Origin: Deinococcus aerius
Lineage (GTDB): Bacteria; Deinococcota; Deinococci; Deinococcales; Deinococcaceae
Direction of reading: 5' to 3'
DNA length: 64,000 bases
Assembly (NCBI RefSeq): GCF_002897375.1
Contig: NZ_BFAG01000002.1
Location: 246,501 to 310,500 of the forward strand
Shown here: positions 55,239-62,998 of the stretch, in pieces
Layout: each line of letters starts with the position of its first letter
How positions within the stretch are numbered: position 1 is the stretch's first letter
Notes under the pieces: generated by a model
The model's database searches: none
Seen by the model: the letters and a program-made list of their open reading frames with translations, nothing else
Told to the model about the DNA's origin: nothing
Made by a program: the position numbers and the translations under genes

Positions 55239-55895
55239 TCACGCTTCGTCTTCCTGTCCAGCCCTCACGTAGAACTTCTCCTGGACAGGCGTCACGCTCA
55301 GGCCGGGAAGCTCCACGCGGGTCCCGTCCTCGGTGAGGTGCGCCACGTCACCCTCCACCTTGAGGAGTTGGTTGAGCGTCCTCGTATCGATCCTCGTCAC
55401 GATCACGCTGTCCAGGTAGGGCGCCTGGGTGAGGATCGCGCGTTCCAGCGTGGCCTCGTCGGTGACCTGCACCCGGCCGGGGGCCTTGCGGATTCCGGCG
55501 GTGCCGACGAGGAACTTCACGCTCTTCTTCCGTCCACTGAGCTGCGCGCGCAGCACCCGTTCCGCCTGCGTCCCGAACCGCCAGTCGAGGCCTGCTTCCT
55601 CCCGTTCGAGCTCGCGGATCATCGCGGCCGCCTGGGCTTTGACACGGGCGATCTTACTCTGGATATCCGCCTTCTTCCCCACGAACCACTCCAGCCGCTC
55701 GACCGTGTCGATCTGGAAGGCAGGTTCCGGGGCGGTGGACATACCCGCTTCCTGCTCGTAGCCCATGATGTCCTCGTAGAGGGCGTGGAATTCGGCATGC
55801 GCGGGGTGGTCAGCCTGTCCCGCCCCGGCGCACCACAGCTCCTGGATGCGGGCGAGGGAGGCGGAATAGGTGGTCTCGTTCAGGGCGTTTGGCAC
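55239..55895 (-). CDS. Host-nuclease-inhibitor (phage Mu Gam)-like protein
   Basis: About 218 aa from GTG 55895 (start uncertain). After a helical N-terminus (ASLARIQELWCAGAGQ...FHALYEDIMGYEQEAG), VERLEWFVGKKADIQSKIARVKAQAAAMIRELEREE is a long coiled coil. RKKSVKFLVGTAGIRKAPGRVQVTDEATLERAIL is the strand pair of Mu Gam (a Ku-like protein that coats DNA ends against exonucleases). The C-terminus (LLKVEGDVAHLTEDGTRVELPGLSVTPVQEKFYVR) fits the family. On a plasmid it could protect linear DNA during transfer or repair. Confidence 0.75.
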   Translation of the reverse strand: MPNALNETTYSASLARIQELWCAGAGQADHPAHAEFHALYEDIMGYEQEAGMSTAPEPAFQIDTVERLEWFVGKKADIQSKIARVKAQAAAMIRELEREEAGLDWRFGTQAERVLRAQLSGRKKSVKFLVGTAGIRKAPGRVQVTDEATLERAILTQAPYLDSVIVTRIDTRTLNQLLKVEGDVAHLTEDGTRVELPGLSVTPVQEKFYVRAGQEDEA

Positions 55896-55926
55896 GGGGC
55901 ACTGGCCCCCGCGGCAGCGGGGAGGG

Positions 55927-56467
55927 TCAGGCCTGTTGCAGGACCTGCGCCCGCACCAGCAGGTCGCCCGGGTGGGGAAAGCGCCCACGCAACTCGGCCA
56001 GCCGGGCGTCATAGGCCGCCTCGTCCCAGGGCCAGGCGAGTTGCCGGGTTAGTGCGGCGTGCAGAACCTCCACGAAGCGGCGCTCCAACGTCACGGCACA
56101 GAGGGCCGCGATGATGCCGGTGTTCGCGTCGATCAGGAAGACCGGCATGGGGAGTTCCCGGTCCACGGCGGGCAGCACGAAGTCGGGTCCGGCCAGGTGG
56201 GGCGTGAAGGCCGCCCCTTTCCCATTCGGTCGCGCCGACCTGGTACAGCAGCAGCAGTTGGTCGGCCTCCGCGAAGAGGGCGAGGCTGATGTGCCGCCGG
56301 GCCACCGCCAGGACCTCGTCCAGCCTGGGGTTGGGGTAGAAGAGCAGCAACCCGGGAAGTCCGAAGCGCAGCTTGAACTGCTGCCCCTCGGGCCAGTCGG
56401 TCACGTCGGGGTGGAAGGGTTCGCCGACCCGGTAGGTCGTCCGCTCCGGAAGCTGCGGCTCGGTCAT
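55927..56467 (-). pseudogene. Plasmid hypothetical gene broken by a one-base frameshift
   Basis: The N-terminal frame from ATG 56467 gives MTEPQLPERTTYRVGEPFHPD...LRFGLPGLLLFYPNPRLDEVLAVARRHISLALFAEADQLLLLYQVGATEW. The meaningful continuation is in another frame (AAFTPHLAGPDFVLPAVDREL...PVFLIDANTGIIAALCAVTLERRFVEVLHAALTRQ...VLQQA, ending 55927). The shift lies in GAAAGGGGCGG at about 56215-56226; removing one base joins them into ~180 aa. The direct frame turns into a basic, meaningless tail. No family recognised. Confidence 0.65.
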
Positions 56468-56664
56468 GTCCCCGGGTCACCCCACCGGGTGAGGGACCCG
56501 CCGGGCGTGAAGGGCACGGATCACACCTCTCCGGGCGACGAAGGTCGGACGGTCGCTGGCCCGGGTCAGCCGGGTCGGACCGTCTTCCTGTCGCCCACGG
56601 CACCGGGCGCGTCTCGTTTCTCCCGGCCGGGATCGTCGGCACGCGCTCCCCACGGCAACAGTGG

Positions 56665-57159
56665 CTACACCCCCGCCCGCTCGCGTGACCCCTGACGGTG
56701 GGCCTCGATGCGGCCCAGCGCCCGGTGTTGCTGCGCGGAGGCCGGGTTGACCTGGCCCTCGACGGCCCGCCACTGCGCCACCGGCACCGCCTTTCGCAAG
56801 TGGGTGTGCCAGGGATCACACGCGTCTGTGGGGCGGCGCATGCTGGCATACCTTTGCTGGAGGTGCCGCAGTTTCAGCAGAGCCTCGCGGTACGCCTCCT
56901 AAGCGGCCTCCTTCAGGGCGCGGCGGTAGGCTTCGGCCTCCCTGGCGTGCCGGGCCTCCAACTCCGCCATGCGCCCACGGCCCTGCGCGCACAACCGCAA
57001 CTGGTGATCTTCCTTCCGGGTCCGGGTGAGGTCAGCGGCCTGAGGGTCCGCCACCATGCTGGCGCCCAGCCAGAGCGGCATCTGCTCCAGGTGCAGACGG
57101 TTGAACTTCGCGGCGTTGTCGCGGCTGGCCTGCTCGGCGGTCTTGGGCGTGCGTGGCAC
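56665..57159 (-). pseudogene. Coiled-coil plasmid protein interrupted by TAG
   Basis: From ATG 57159 the frame gives 86 residues ending in ALKEAA, then TAG (56901-56899), and continues in the same frame without break as EAYREALLKLRHLQQRYASMRRPTDACDPWHTHLRKAVPVAQW...RIEAHRQGSRERAGV, stopping at 56665. The helical pattern EAYRRALKEAA / EAYREALLKLRHL runs across the stop, so a CAG-to-TAG change is likely. The 86-aa part alone may still be made. Function unknown. The rest of the 56468-56664 gap holds nothing I can support. Confidence 0.6.
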
Positions 57160-57239
57160 AGCTCAGGCTCCCTCACCGCTCGCGCGTCGGGCCGCGGCCC
57201 GGAGGTCTCGCACCGGCCGCCCCTCCTTCCGGGGCACCC

Positions 57240-58193
57240 TCACCGCCCGTCCCGTTCCGCTTCCAGCAAGCGCACGAGGGTCCGCAGGTGCGCCGCCGCG
57301 TCCTCGTCTCCAGGTTCGCCCAGCGCGTAGACCCGGGACGAGGTGCGGGCCACCGTGCCATGCAGGGCCTCGACGGGGTCCGTGACGACTTGCTCCCCGG
57401 CGCGGGCCTCCGGATGGTCAAAGACGCGCCCGGTGAGGGTCGGGCGGCCGTCCAGGCCGTCCAGGTTCACGAAGCGCCACGTCTCCAGCCGCGCGTCGGC
57501 TGCCGGGGCCTCTCGTAAGGAGGTCAGGTGACGGGCGTCGACCACCGCCCGTGCGAGGGCCAGCGTTTCCGCGCCAGCGGCCAGCCCGCTGATGGCCAGC
57601 GCCGCCGCCATGACATCGACCCGGGCCTGGTGGTCCGGCAGCGCGTCCAGCCGGGCACGCAGCTCGGATTGCGAGCGAAGGCCGCAGAGCAGCTTGGCGG
57701 CCTGCGTCAACGCTCCCTGGACGATCACCCGAGGGGTGCCGGGGAGGTCGGGTTCGCCCTCCAGTTCGGCGAGCAGGCGCCGCGCCACCTCGGGACGCGA
57801 CAACTCCGCCCGCAGGGCCTCGTCCGTGGTCTCGCCGAGCAGGCAGACACGCGCGTCAGCCCACACGAGGCGGCTCGGCAGCGCGAGGAGCACGGTCACG
57901 TGGACCGCCCGGGTGGGGAGCGCCAGGATGGTCGTCCCGGCCCCCAGGTACAGCAGCGCTTCCTGGTCTCCGACAAAAACGTCGTGAATGCCGCTGCTGC
58001 GGCCTCCCAGGTCCAGCGGGACGCCGCCGGGATTGTTCATCCAGGTGTCCTGTCGTCCGCCGTGGTTGGTCAGGTCGAAGGCGGTCTCCGCGTCGGTGGT
58101 CGTGACCAGCGCCACCAGATGGAGCGGACTGGTGGCGTCGGCGGAGAGACGGTGCTGGTAGACAGCGTGCAGGACGGGAAGTTCAGTCGGCAT
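57240..58193 (-). CDS. Plasmid hypothetical protein, 317 aa
   Basis: Soluble alpha/beta protein. HAVYQHRLSADATSPLHLVALVTTTDAETAFDLTNH is followed by a central DVFVGDQEALLYLGAGTTILALPT and a helical second half (LCGLRSQSELRARLDALPDHQARVDVMAAALAISGLAAGAETLALARAVV). The end is HGTVARTSSRVYALGEPGDEDAAAHLRTLVRLLEAE. It belongs to the leftward series with PcfJ-like, coiled-coil and Gam-like genes. No known family. Confidence 0.65.
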   Translation of the reverse strand: MPTELPVLHAVYQHRLSADATSPLHLVALVTTTDAETAFDLTNHGGRQDTWMNNPGGVPLDLGGRSSGIHDVFVGDQEALLYLGAGTTILALPTRAVHVTVLLALPSRLVWADARVCLLGETTDEALRAELSRPEVARRLLAELEGEPDLPGTPRVIVQGALTQAAKLLCGLRSQSELRARLDALPDHQARVDVMAAALAISGLAAGAETLALARAVVDARHLTSLREAPAADARLETWRFVNLDGLDGRPTLTGRVFDHPEARAGEQVVTDPVEALHGTVARTSSRVYALGEPGDEDAAAHLRTLVRLLEAERDGR

Positions 58194-58377
58194 GCACCAC
58201 GGCCACCCGGCAGGGTGAGGGCCACGCGCTGGATGACTGTGGCTTCTCCGGCGCAGGAGTCCTCAAGGTGGGAGCGACCCGGACCCCCGCCCAGCGGGCG
58301 AGGGTCGCCCCCGACGTAGCAGGGGTGGTTCTCGCACCGACGCCTCCTCCTTCCGGGACACCCCGAACTGCCCGACG

Positions 58378-60207
58378 TCAGAAGGGGAGGTCGTCCGGCT
58401 CGGGTTCAGGGATGGAGACGGCCGCCTGGGGCAGGCCGGGATGGTGGCACAGCGATGCAAGATCGTGAGTGCGGATGCCGAGGCGCGCCTGACGGAGGTA
58501 ACCGAACGCCGCCGCGAGGTCGGTCTGATCCCTCAGGCCCTGATTCCGGTCGCGTTTGAACTGGTGGACGGCACGTCCCCGCACCTCGAGGCAGTACACC
58601 GGCGTCCCCCGCCCGTCTCGGGCGACGACGATGACGACCTCGCCGCGGATGGCCGCCCCGGCGTAACTCGACACGCAGTTGTGGAGGGTCTCGCTGACGT
58701 GGATGAGGTCGTGCGTCTCCCGGGCCCGGCGGAAGTGGAGCGTGCCGCGGGCCGCGTGAGGGAGGTCGGCGTCGAGGTGAGAGAGCCGCCCGTCCGTGCC
58801 ACTGGGGATGGGCCGGTTCTCGGTCCGGATGCGGGTATGCAGCCGGGCCAGGTGGTCGTGCAGGGCCAGCGGGTCGAGCTGGTCTCGCCCGGGCCGGTAA
58901 CCCGGCTGCGCGGCCTGAACGTCCTGCCACAGGCGCTCCGTGTCGCCGAGCAGGAGCGCGAGGCCAGAGACGGCGTGCCCCTCCCGGAAGGTGCGGATCA
59001 GCCGCCGGGCGGCCTGCTGCTCGCCGCCCGCGAGTTCGACGTACCAGCGGGCATCAAAAGGTGGGCCGCAGCGGTGCTCGCGCAGGGCGGGCGCGTAGGC
59101 GTTCAGGACCTGGGCCTTGAGGTCCGGGGACCTCATGCCGCTGCGGTGGAGGGACGCGGCCAGGGTGAGCACGTCCAGCCGTGCGAGGAGCGGCCGGACG
59201 CCGCGGGGGAGGGAACCGCACAGTTCGCGCAGCAGGGTGGTCGCGCCGGGCCTGCGCCTCAACCACGCCCGGTACTCGCGCCTAGCGCTGAGCTGCACAT
59301 GCTCGATGAGCGCGGGCACGTTGAGGTAGTCCGGGTGCTGCACGGCGAACAGGAAGGGACCCAGCCGCTCGGTGGTGCGGGGCTGGTCCTCCGGCGCGAA
59401 GGCCTCGCGGAGTTGCGCGAGTTCCCCGGCGCAACAGGTTTCCCGCGCCAGTTCCCACGCGAGCGCCTGGAGGCCCCGGCACACCTCCGGCGTGAGGCCC
59501 GCCGGATCGAAGCGGCCGTACTTCACGTTCCGCACCTGTCCGCCCTGGATCAGCAGCAGGTCCCGGCCCCGACGCTGTACCCGCGTGGTGGTCTGGGTGC
59601 AGGTGAAACGGCAGTACTTCGCCGGAGCGTGCTGCCCGGTGCGGGGCGTGAGGGCACTGACCGAGTACTCGGTGCGCAGTTCGTAGAACTCCCGGACGCC
59701 GGGCGTGAAGGGGTGGTCCCGCAGGGCCGTCATCCGGTGAACACAGGTGCGGCCGTAGCCGACTTTCAACGCGCTCCGGACCTGCTCGGGCGTCAGGCGC
59801 GGCCGGACGAACTGCTCGAAGATCGCCGTCCCCGCCTCGTTCAGGTCGGCGAGCTGACCGGTCCCCGGGACGGCCGCCTGCAACGCGGGATGCTGACGAA
59901 TGGGCACCCGCTCCTTCAGCCCGCTGGCGTGCCGAATCCAGACGACGCCCTCCCACTCGGGCTCGCTGGGGGAGCAGGCGTCCAGCACGGTCCACAGCAC
60001 CCGCCTTCGGCCCTCGTGCCGCCGCCGGAAACGTTCAAAAGCCTGGATCTCGCGCTCCAGCGCGGCGGGACCCTTGACGCACGTGCGGGCGGCGCGGGGC
60101 ACCTGGAGCCGTCCGGGAAACAGGTGGGCGTTGCGCTCGGCGAGCCGGGCGTACAGCACGTCCAGTTCGTGTTGCGGCTTGGGGGCAGGCGTGGCCTGTT
60201 CGGACAT
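58378..60207 (-). CDS. PcfJ-like protein
   Basis: 609 aa; ATG 60207 with AGGAAG upstream. The C-terminal ~150 residues carry the PcfJ signature: ETHDLIHVSETLHNCVSSYAGAAIRGE then VVIVVARDGRGTPVYCLEVRGRAVHQFKRDRNQ, with conserved LHNCV..Y and the QF.RDRNQ end. The N-terminal part (ELDVLYARLAERNAHLFPGRLQVPRAARTC) and the middle are rich in Arg/Leu and unrelated to known domains. PcfJ is named from the conjugative plasmid pCF10, where its role is unclear; homologues are common on plasmids and phages. Supports a plasmid origin of this block. Confidence 0.8.
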   Translation of the reverse strand: MSEQATPAPKPQHELDVLYARLAERNAHLFPGRLQVPRAARTCVKGPAALEREIQAFERFRRRHEGRRRVLWTVLDACSPSEPEWEGVVWIRHASGLKERVPIRQHPALQAAVPGTGQLADLNEAGTAIFEQFVRPRLTPEQVRSALKVGYGRTCVHRMTALRDHPFTPGVREFYELRTEYSVSALTPRTGQHAPAKYCRFTCTQTTTRVQRRGRDLLLIQGGQVRNVKYGRFDPAGLTPEVCRGLQALAWELARETCCAGELAQLREAFAPEDQPRTTERLGPFLFAVQHPDYLNVPALIEHVQLSARREYRAWLRRRPGATTLLRELCGSLPRGVRPLLARLDVLTLAASLHRSGMRSPDLKAQVLNAYAPALREHRCGPPFDARWYVELAGGEQQAARRLIRTFREGHAVSGLALLLGDTERLWQDVQAAQPGYRPGRDQLDPLALHDHLARLHTRIRTENRPIPSGTDGRLSHLDADLPHAARGTLHFRRARETHDLIHVSETLHNCVSSYAGAAIRGEVVIVVARDGRGTPVYCLEVRGRAVHQFKRDRNQGLRDQTDLAAAFGYLRQARLGIRTHDLASLCHHPGLPQAAVSIPEPEPDDLPF

Positions 60208-60644
60208 GCCCGGCTTCCTCCGGCCCTGGACGGAGAGGGGCCGCCGCATGCCTTGCCCATCCTTCTGGAATCTCCCCCAGCGTCTGAGGTTGGGGGCTGG
60301 CCAGTTCAACCTCCGGGCGTGAGCGGTTAGAACGGCTGGGCGTGGTCGAGCAGCGCCGCGAGCCCTCGCTGTCCCTCGGCGAGGTCCTGGTGCAGACGGG
60401 CGAGCTGACGGGCGGACTCCTGGGCGTCCTGCGACGAGATGTACGGCCCCTTCCCAAGTTCAGGGGCGTACGACTAAGGTCCGCCCGTGCCATGACCCCA
60501 GACCCGCTGCACGGAATCAACGGAAGAACCGCCCAATAATGGAGGTCTATTGGGCCGGTCGCCCTGTCAGACAGAGCCGCGTCCTAAGGCAAGCCCGACG
60601 ACGAGGACCCAAGAGGCTCGACCACGCCGTTGCCCTCTTCCCCG
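60208..60644. other. Intergenic region with a short broken frame
   Basis: On the minus strand GKGPYISSQDAQESARQLARLHQDLAEGQ and GLAALLDHAQPF (ending at 60327) looks like a protein C-terminus, but a TAG lies 24 bases before it and no start is available. It is probably the rest of a lost gene upstream of the PcfJ-like one. Nothing else is supportable. Confidence 0.35.
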
Positions 60645-61868
60645 TCAAACGTCGGCGACTGGGTGCGGCGACCGGGCGTACGCCAGGACCGCGTCAAGCG
60701 CCTGCTCGAGTTCGCGCTCGCCGTCCGCGTGCACCACGACTTTGCCCGCGCGGGCAGAGGAGTTTCGGCGCACGTCGGGCCGCACGTTCCCGCTGCGAAA
60801 GTCGTATTCGGCCTCCACCACCCCGGGAAGGGCCAGCAGGTCGGCAACGGTGGGAACGTACGTCACGGGCTCGTCCGGAGCCGGGAGCTGCAGGTAGCCG
60901 TGGCTCGCTGACGCCTGGGCCACGTCCGGTGCGGCGACGTGTTCACCCAACGCCAGGCGCACCGCCACCTCATACAGGTCGACGCCGAACATGTGGCGGA
61001 TGGTCTCGGCGACGTAGCCACCGCCGATGCGGGCCGCGCACTCGCTGAAGACAAACGCGTCGCCGCGCCAGAAGCACTCAAGGTGGAACACCCCGTCCGA
61101 CAGGTCCAGGCCCGACAGCGCGCGCGCCGTGAACTCGTGCAGGCGCGCGAAGGTGTCCGGGTGATCGGCCGGGCGCAGCGTCACGCTGGAGACCACGACG
61201 CCGTCCTTGGTGCGGATCAGCGGCGCGCGGTAACGGGAGGCGGAAAACCACTGGAGCCGGCCCCCAGAGGTCCAGCCGTTGACGTGCCACTCTTCGCCGT
61301 CCACGAACGATTCCACCACGAACGTGCCGCGCGCGTCGATGCCGGCGTCGCGCACGCGCCGCGCGACCTCGTCCAGCTCTTCGTCATCGTGCACGACGTA
61401 GGTGTGGGCCGTGGCCACACCGTCAGCGGGTTTGACCACCAGCGGGTACCGGGCCTCCCGGGGCAGGGCGGCTGCGTGCAGGGCTGGCAGAAGCCAGATG
61501 GCCGCGTGCTCGACGCATCCGCCCAGGCGCAACTTCTGCTCCCGCTTGTCGCGGAATGCCACCGCCGTGGCGAGCACCTCGCGCCGAGCGGTGCCGTACA
61601 GGGCTTGGAGCACTGCCGCGCTGAAGATGCCCTCCTCGTAGCCGGTCGTCACGCCATCGAAGCTGCGCTCGTCGTAGCGCAACAGGTTGTAGGCGATGCG
61701 TTCGGCGTTCGACAGGCTCTCGCCCTCCACGACGCGCCCGGCCTGGCCCGGCGCCAGCACGGCCTGGCCTGGCTCGACGCTGTAGGCCGTGACGAAGACG
61801 CCCAGCCGGGCGCAGGCCCGAATCAGGCCCGCGCGCCCTCCAAGCACGAGCAGCCTGGGCCGCGTCAC
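60645..61868 (-). CDS. ATP-grasp ligase
   Basis: 407 aa. An N-terminal Rossmann-like preATP domain (MTRPRLLVLGGRAGLIRACARLGVFVTAYSVEPGQA) is followed by the ATP-grasp fold: REARYPLVVKPADGVATAHTYVV (ATP-binding Lys), GTFVVESFVDGEEWHVNGWTSGG, GVFHLECFWRGDAFVFSECAARIGGGYVAETI (Mg-binding Glu and Asn/Arg-Gly-Gly region). It joins a carboxylate to an amine or thiol via acyl phosphate, as in dipeptide or N5-CAIR-type ligases. It overlaps the AP-superfamily gene by ATGA and resembles the ATP-grasp at 62950, so the three form one pathway. Confidence 0.82.
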   Translation of the reverse strand: MTRPRLLVLGGRAGLIRACARLGVFVTAYSVEPGQAVLAPGQAGRVVEGESLSNAERIAYNLLRYDERSFDGVTTGYEEGIFSAAVLQALYGTARREVLATAVAFRDKREQKLRLGGCVEHAAIWLLPALHAAALPREARYPLVVKPADGVATAHTYVVHDDEELDEVARRVRDAGIDARGTFVVESFVDGEEWHVNGWTSGGRLQWFSASRYRAPLIRTKDGVVVSSVTLRPADHPDTFARLHEFTARALSGLDLSDGVFHLECFWRGDAFVFSECAARIGGGYVAETIRHMFGVDLYEVAVRLALGEHVAAPDVAQASASHGYLQLPAPDEPVTYVPTVADLLALPGVVEAEYDFRSGNVRPDVRRNSSARAGKVVVHADGERELEQALDAVLAYARSPHPVADV

Positions 61869-62998
61869 GACCGGGCCTCCGTGACGGGTAGGGCCTCGTA
61901 GATCTCGCGCAGCCGCTCGTGGTGACGGCCTGTGTCGTCACCGACTGGCGCCACGTTGCTCCACCACGGCACCCGGCACTCGTGTGCCGAGCCGTGCGAG
62001 CGCACCTCGACGGGGTGCCGCTCCTCGGGAAACTCCCCGAAGACGACCTCCGGAGCGGCCAGCACGATCAAGTCGCCGACGCGCCCGGCGTGCAGGTCGA
62101 GGTCGCGCGCCGCCGCCCTGGACAGCACCTGCTCGACCCCCGGTGTGTCGCGCAGCGCGTCGGCCGCGCGGGCCTCGTGCGCGTGGTCGAGGTACAGGTA
62201 GCCGAAGCCGCCGAGGTTGTCATGGTGCGCGACGTAGCGGTCCTTGATGGCTGGCACGAACTGCGCGTCGACACCGTGCCGGCGCAGGACGCGCGATAGG
62301 TCCACGCCCATCCTCTTGGCGTTCATGCCGTGGTCGGCGGTAACAACTACGCTTGCCCCGGGGCACAGGTCCAGCACCCGCCCGAGTTGCGCGTCCAGGG
62401 CCCGGAGAAAGGCCCCCGCCTCGGCCGACCCGGGCGGGTGCTTGTGCATCACGTAGTCCGTCGTCGACAGGTAGACCACGTCGTAGTGCTCCCGCTCCAG
62501 GTACCAGCACAGCGCCGAGAACAACCAGACGCTCACCTCGGCCGAGTAGATCGGCGGCACGGGCCCGAGGGCGCGCACAAGGGCCGCCGGCGGCCGCTCT
62601 GCCGTTACGGCAGTGCTCGCCCCGCGCCCGATCATACGCAGCAGCTTGTCCTTGGCGACCAGCGCGAGCCCGCGCAGGTCCGGCCGGCGCTCGAAAATGG
62701 TCGGGGCGAGCAGGGCGTCCGGCAGCTCCAGGTAGACGTCCCGGCCTGCCTCGTCCCGGTAGAAATTGCCGACGACGCCGTGGGTAGCCGGCCCCCGACC
62801 AGTGACAAGCGAGCAGTTGTTCACATTCGTGACCGACGGCATTGCCGCGCTCACCGTCACGTGTCGACCCAATGGGGTGACCCGGGCAAAGTTCGGCAGC
62901 TCGAGCCCCGCGAGGTACGCCGGATCGAGGCCGTCGATGCACGCGACGATCAACACGTCCCGGCCCCCTGCGCCTGCACCGACGCGTCCGTTTCGCAC
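61865..62998 (-). CDS. Alkaline-phosphatase-superfamily hydrolase, phosphonoacetate-hydrolase-like
   Basis: 377 aa from ATG 62998 (49 bp inside the previous gene; a later start is possible). DVLIVACIDGLDPAYLAGLELPNFARV gives the first metal Asp. SAAMPSVTNVNNCSLVTGRGPATHGVVGNFY carries the nucleophile Thr-Asn of the phosphonoacetate hydrolase/type I phosphodiesterase group. YLSTTDYVMHKHPPGS, VVVTADHGMN and SHGSAHECRVPW provide the remaining metal ligands (Asp, His, Asp-His, His). It may cleave a C-P bond (phosphonoacetate to acetate and phosphate) or a phosphodiester. Between two ATP-grasp genes a biosynthetic or detoxifying step is likely. Confidence 0.8.
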   Translation of the reverse strand: MRNGRVGAGAGGRDVLIVACIDGLDPAYLAGLELPNFARVTPLGRHVTVSAAMPSVTNVNNCSLVTGRGPATHGVVGNFYRDEAGRDVYLELPDALLAPTIFERRPDLRGLALVAKDKLLRMIGRGASTAVTAERPPAALVRALGPVPPIYSAEVSVWLFSALCWYLEREHYDVVYLSTTDYVMHKHPPGSAEAGAFLRALDAQLGRVLDLCPGASVVVTADHGMNAKRMGVDLSRVLRRHGVDAQFVPAIKDRYVAHHDNLGGFGYLYLDHAHEARAADALRDTPGVEQVLSRAAARDLDLHAGRVGDLIVLAAPEVVFGEFPEERHPVEVRSHGSAHECRVPWWSNVAPVGDDTGRHHERLREIYEALPVTEARS

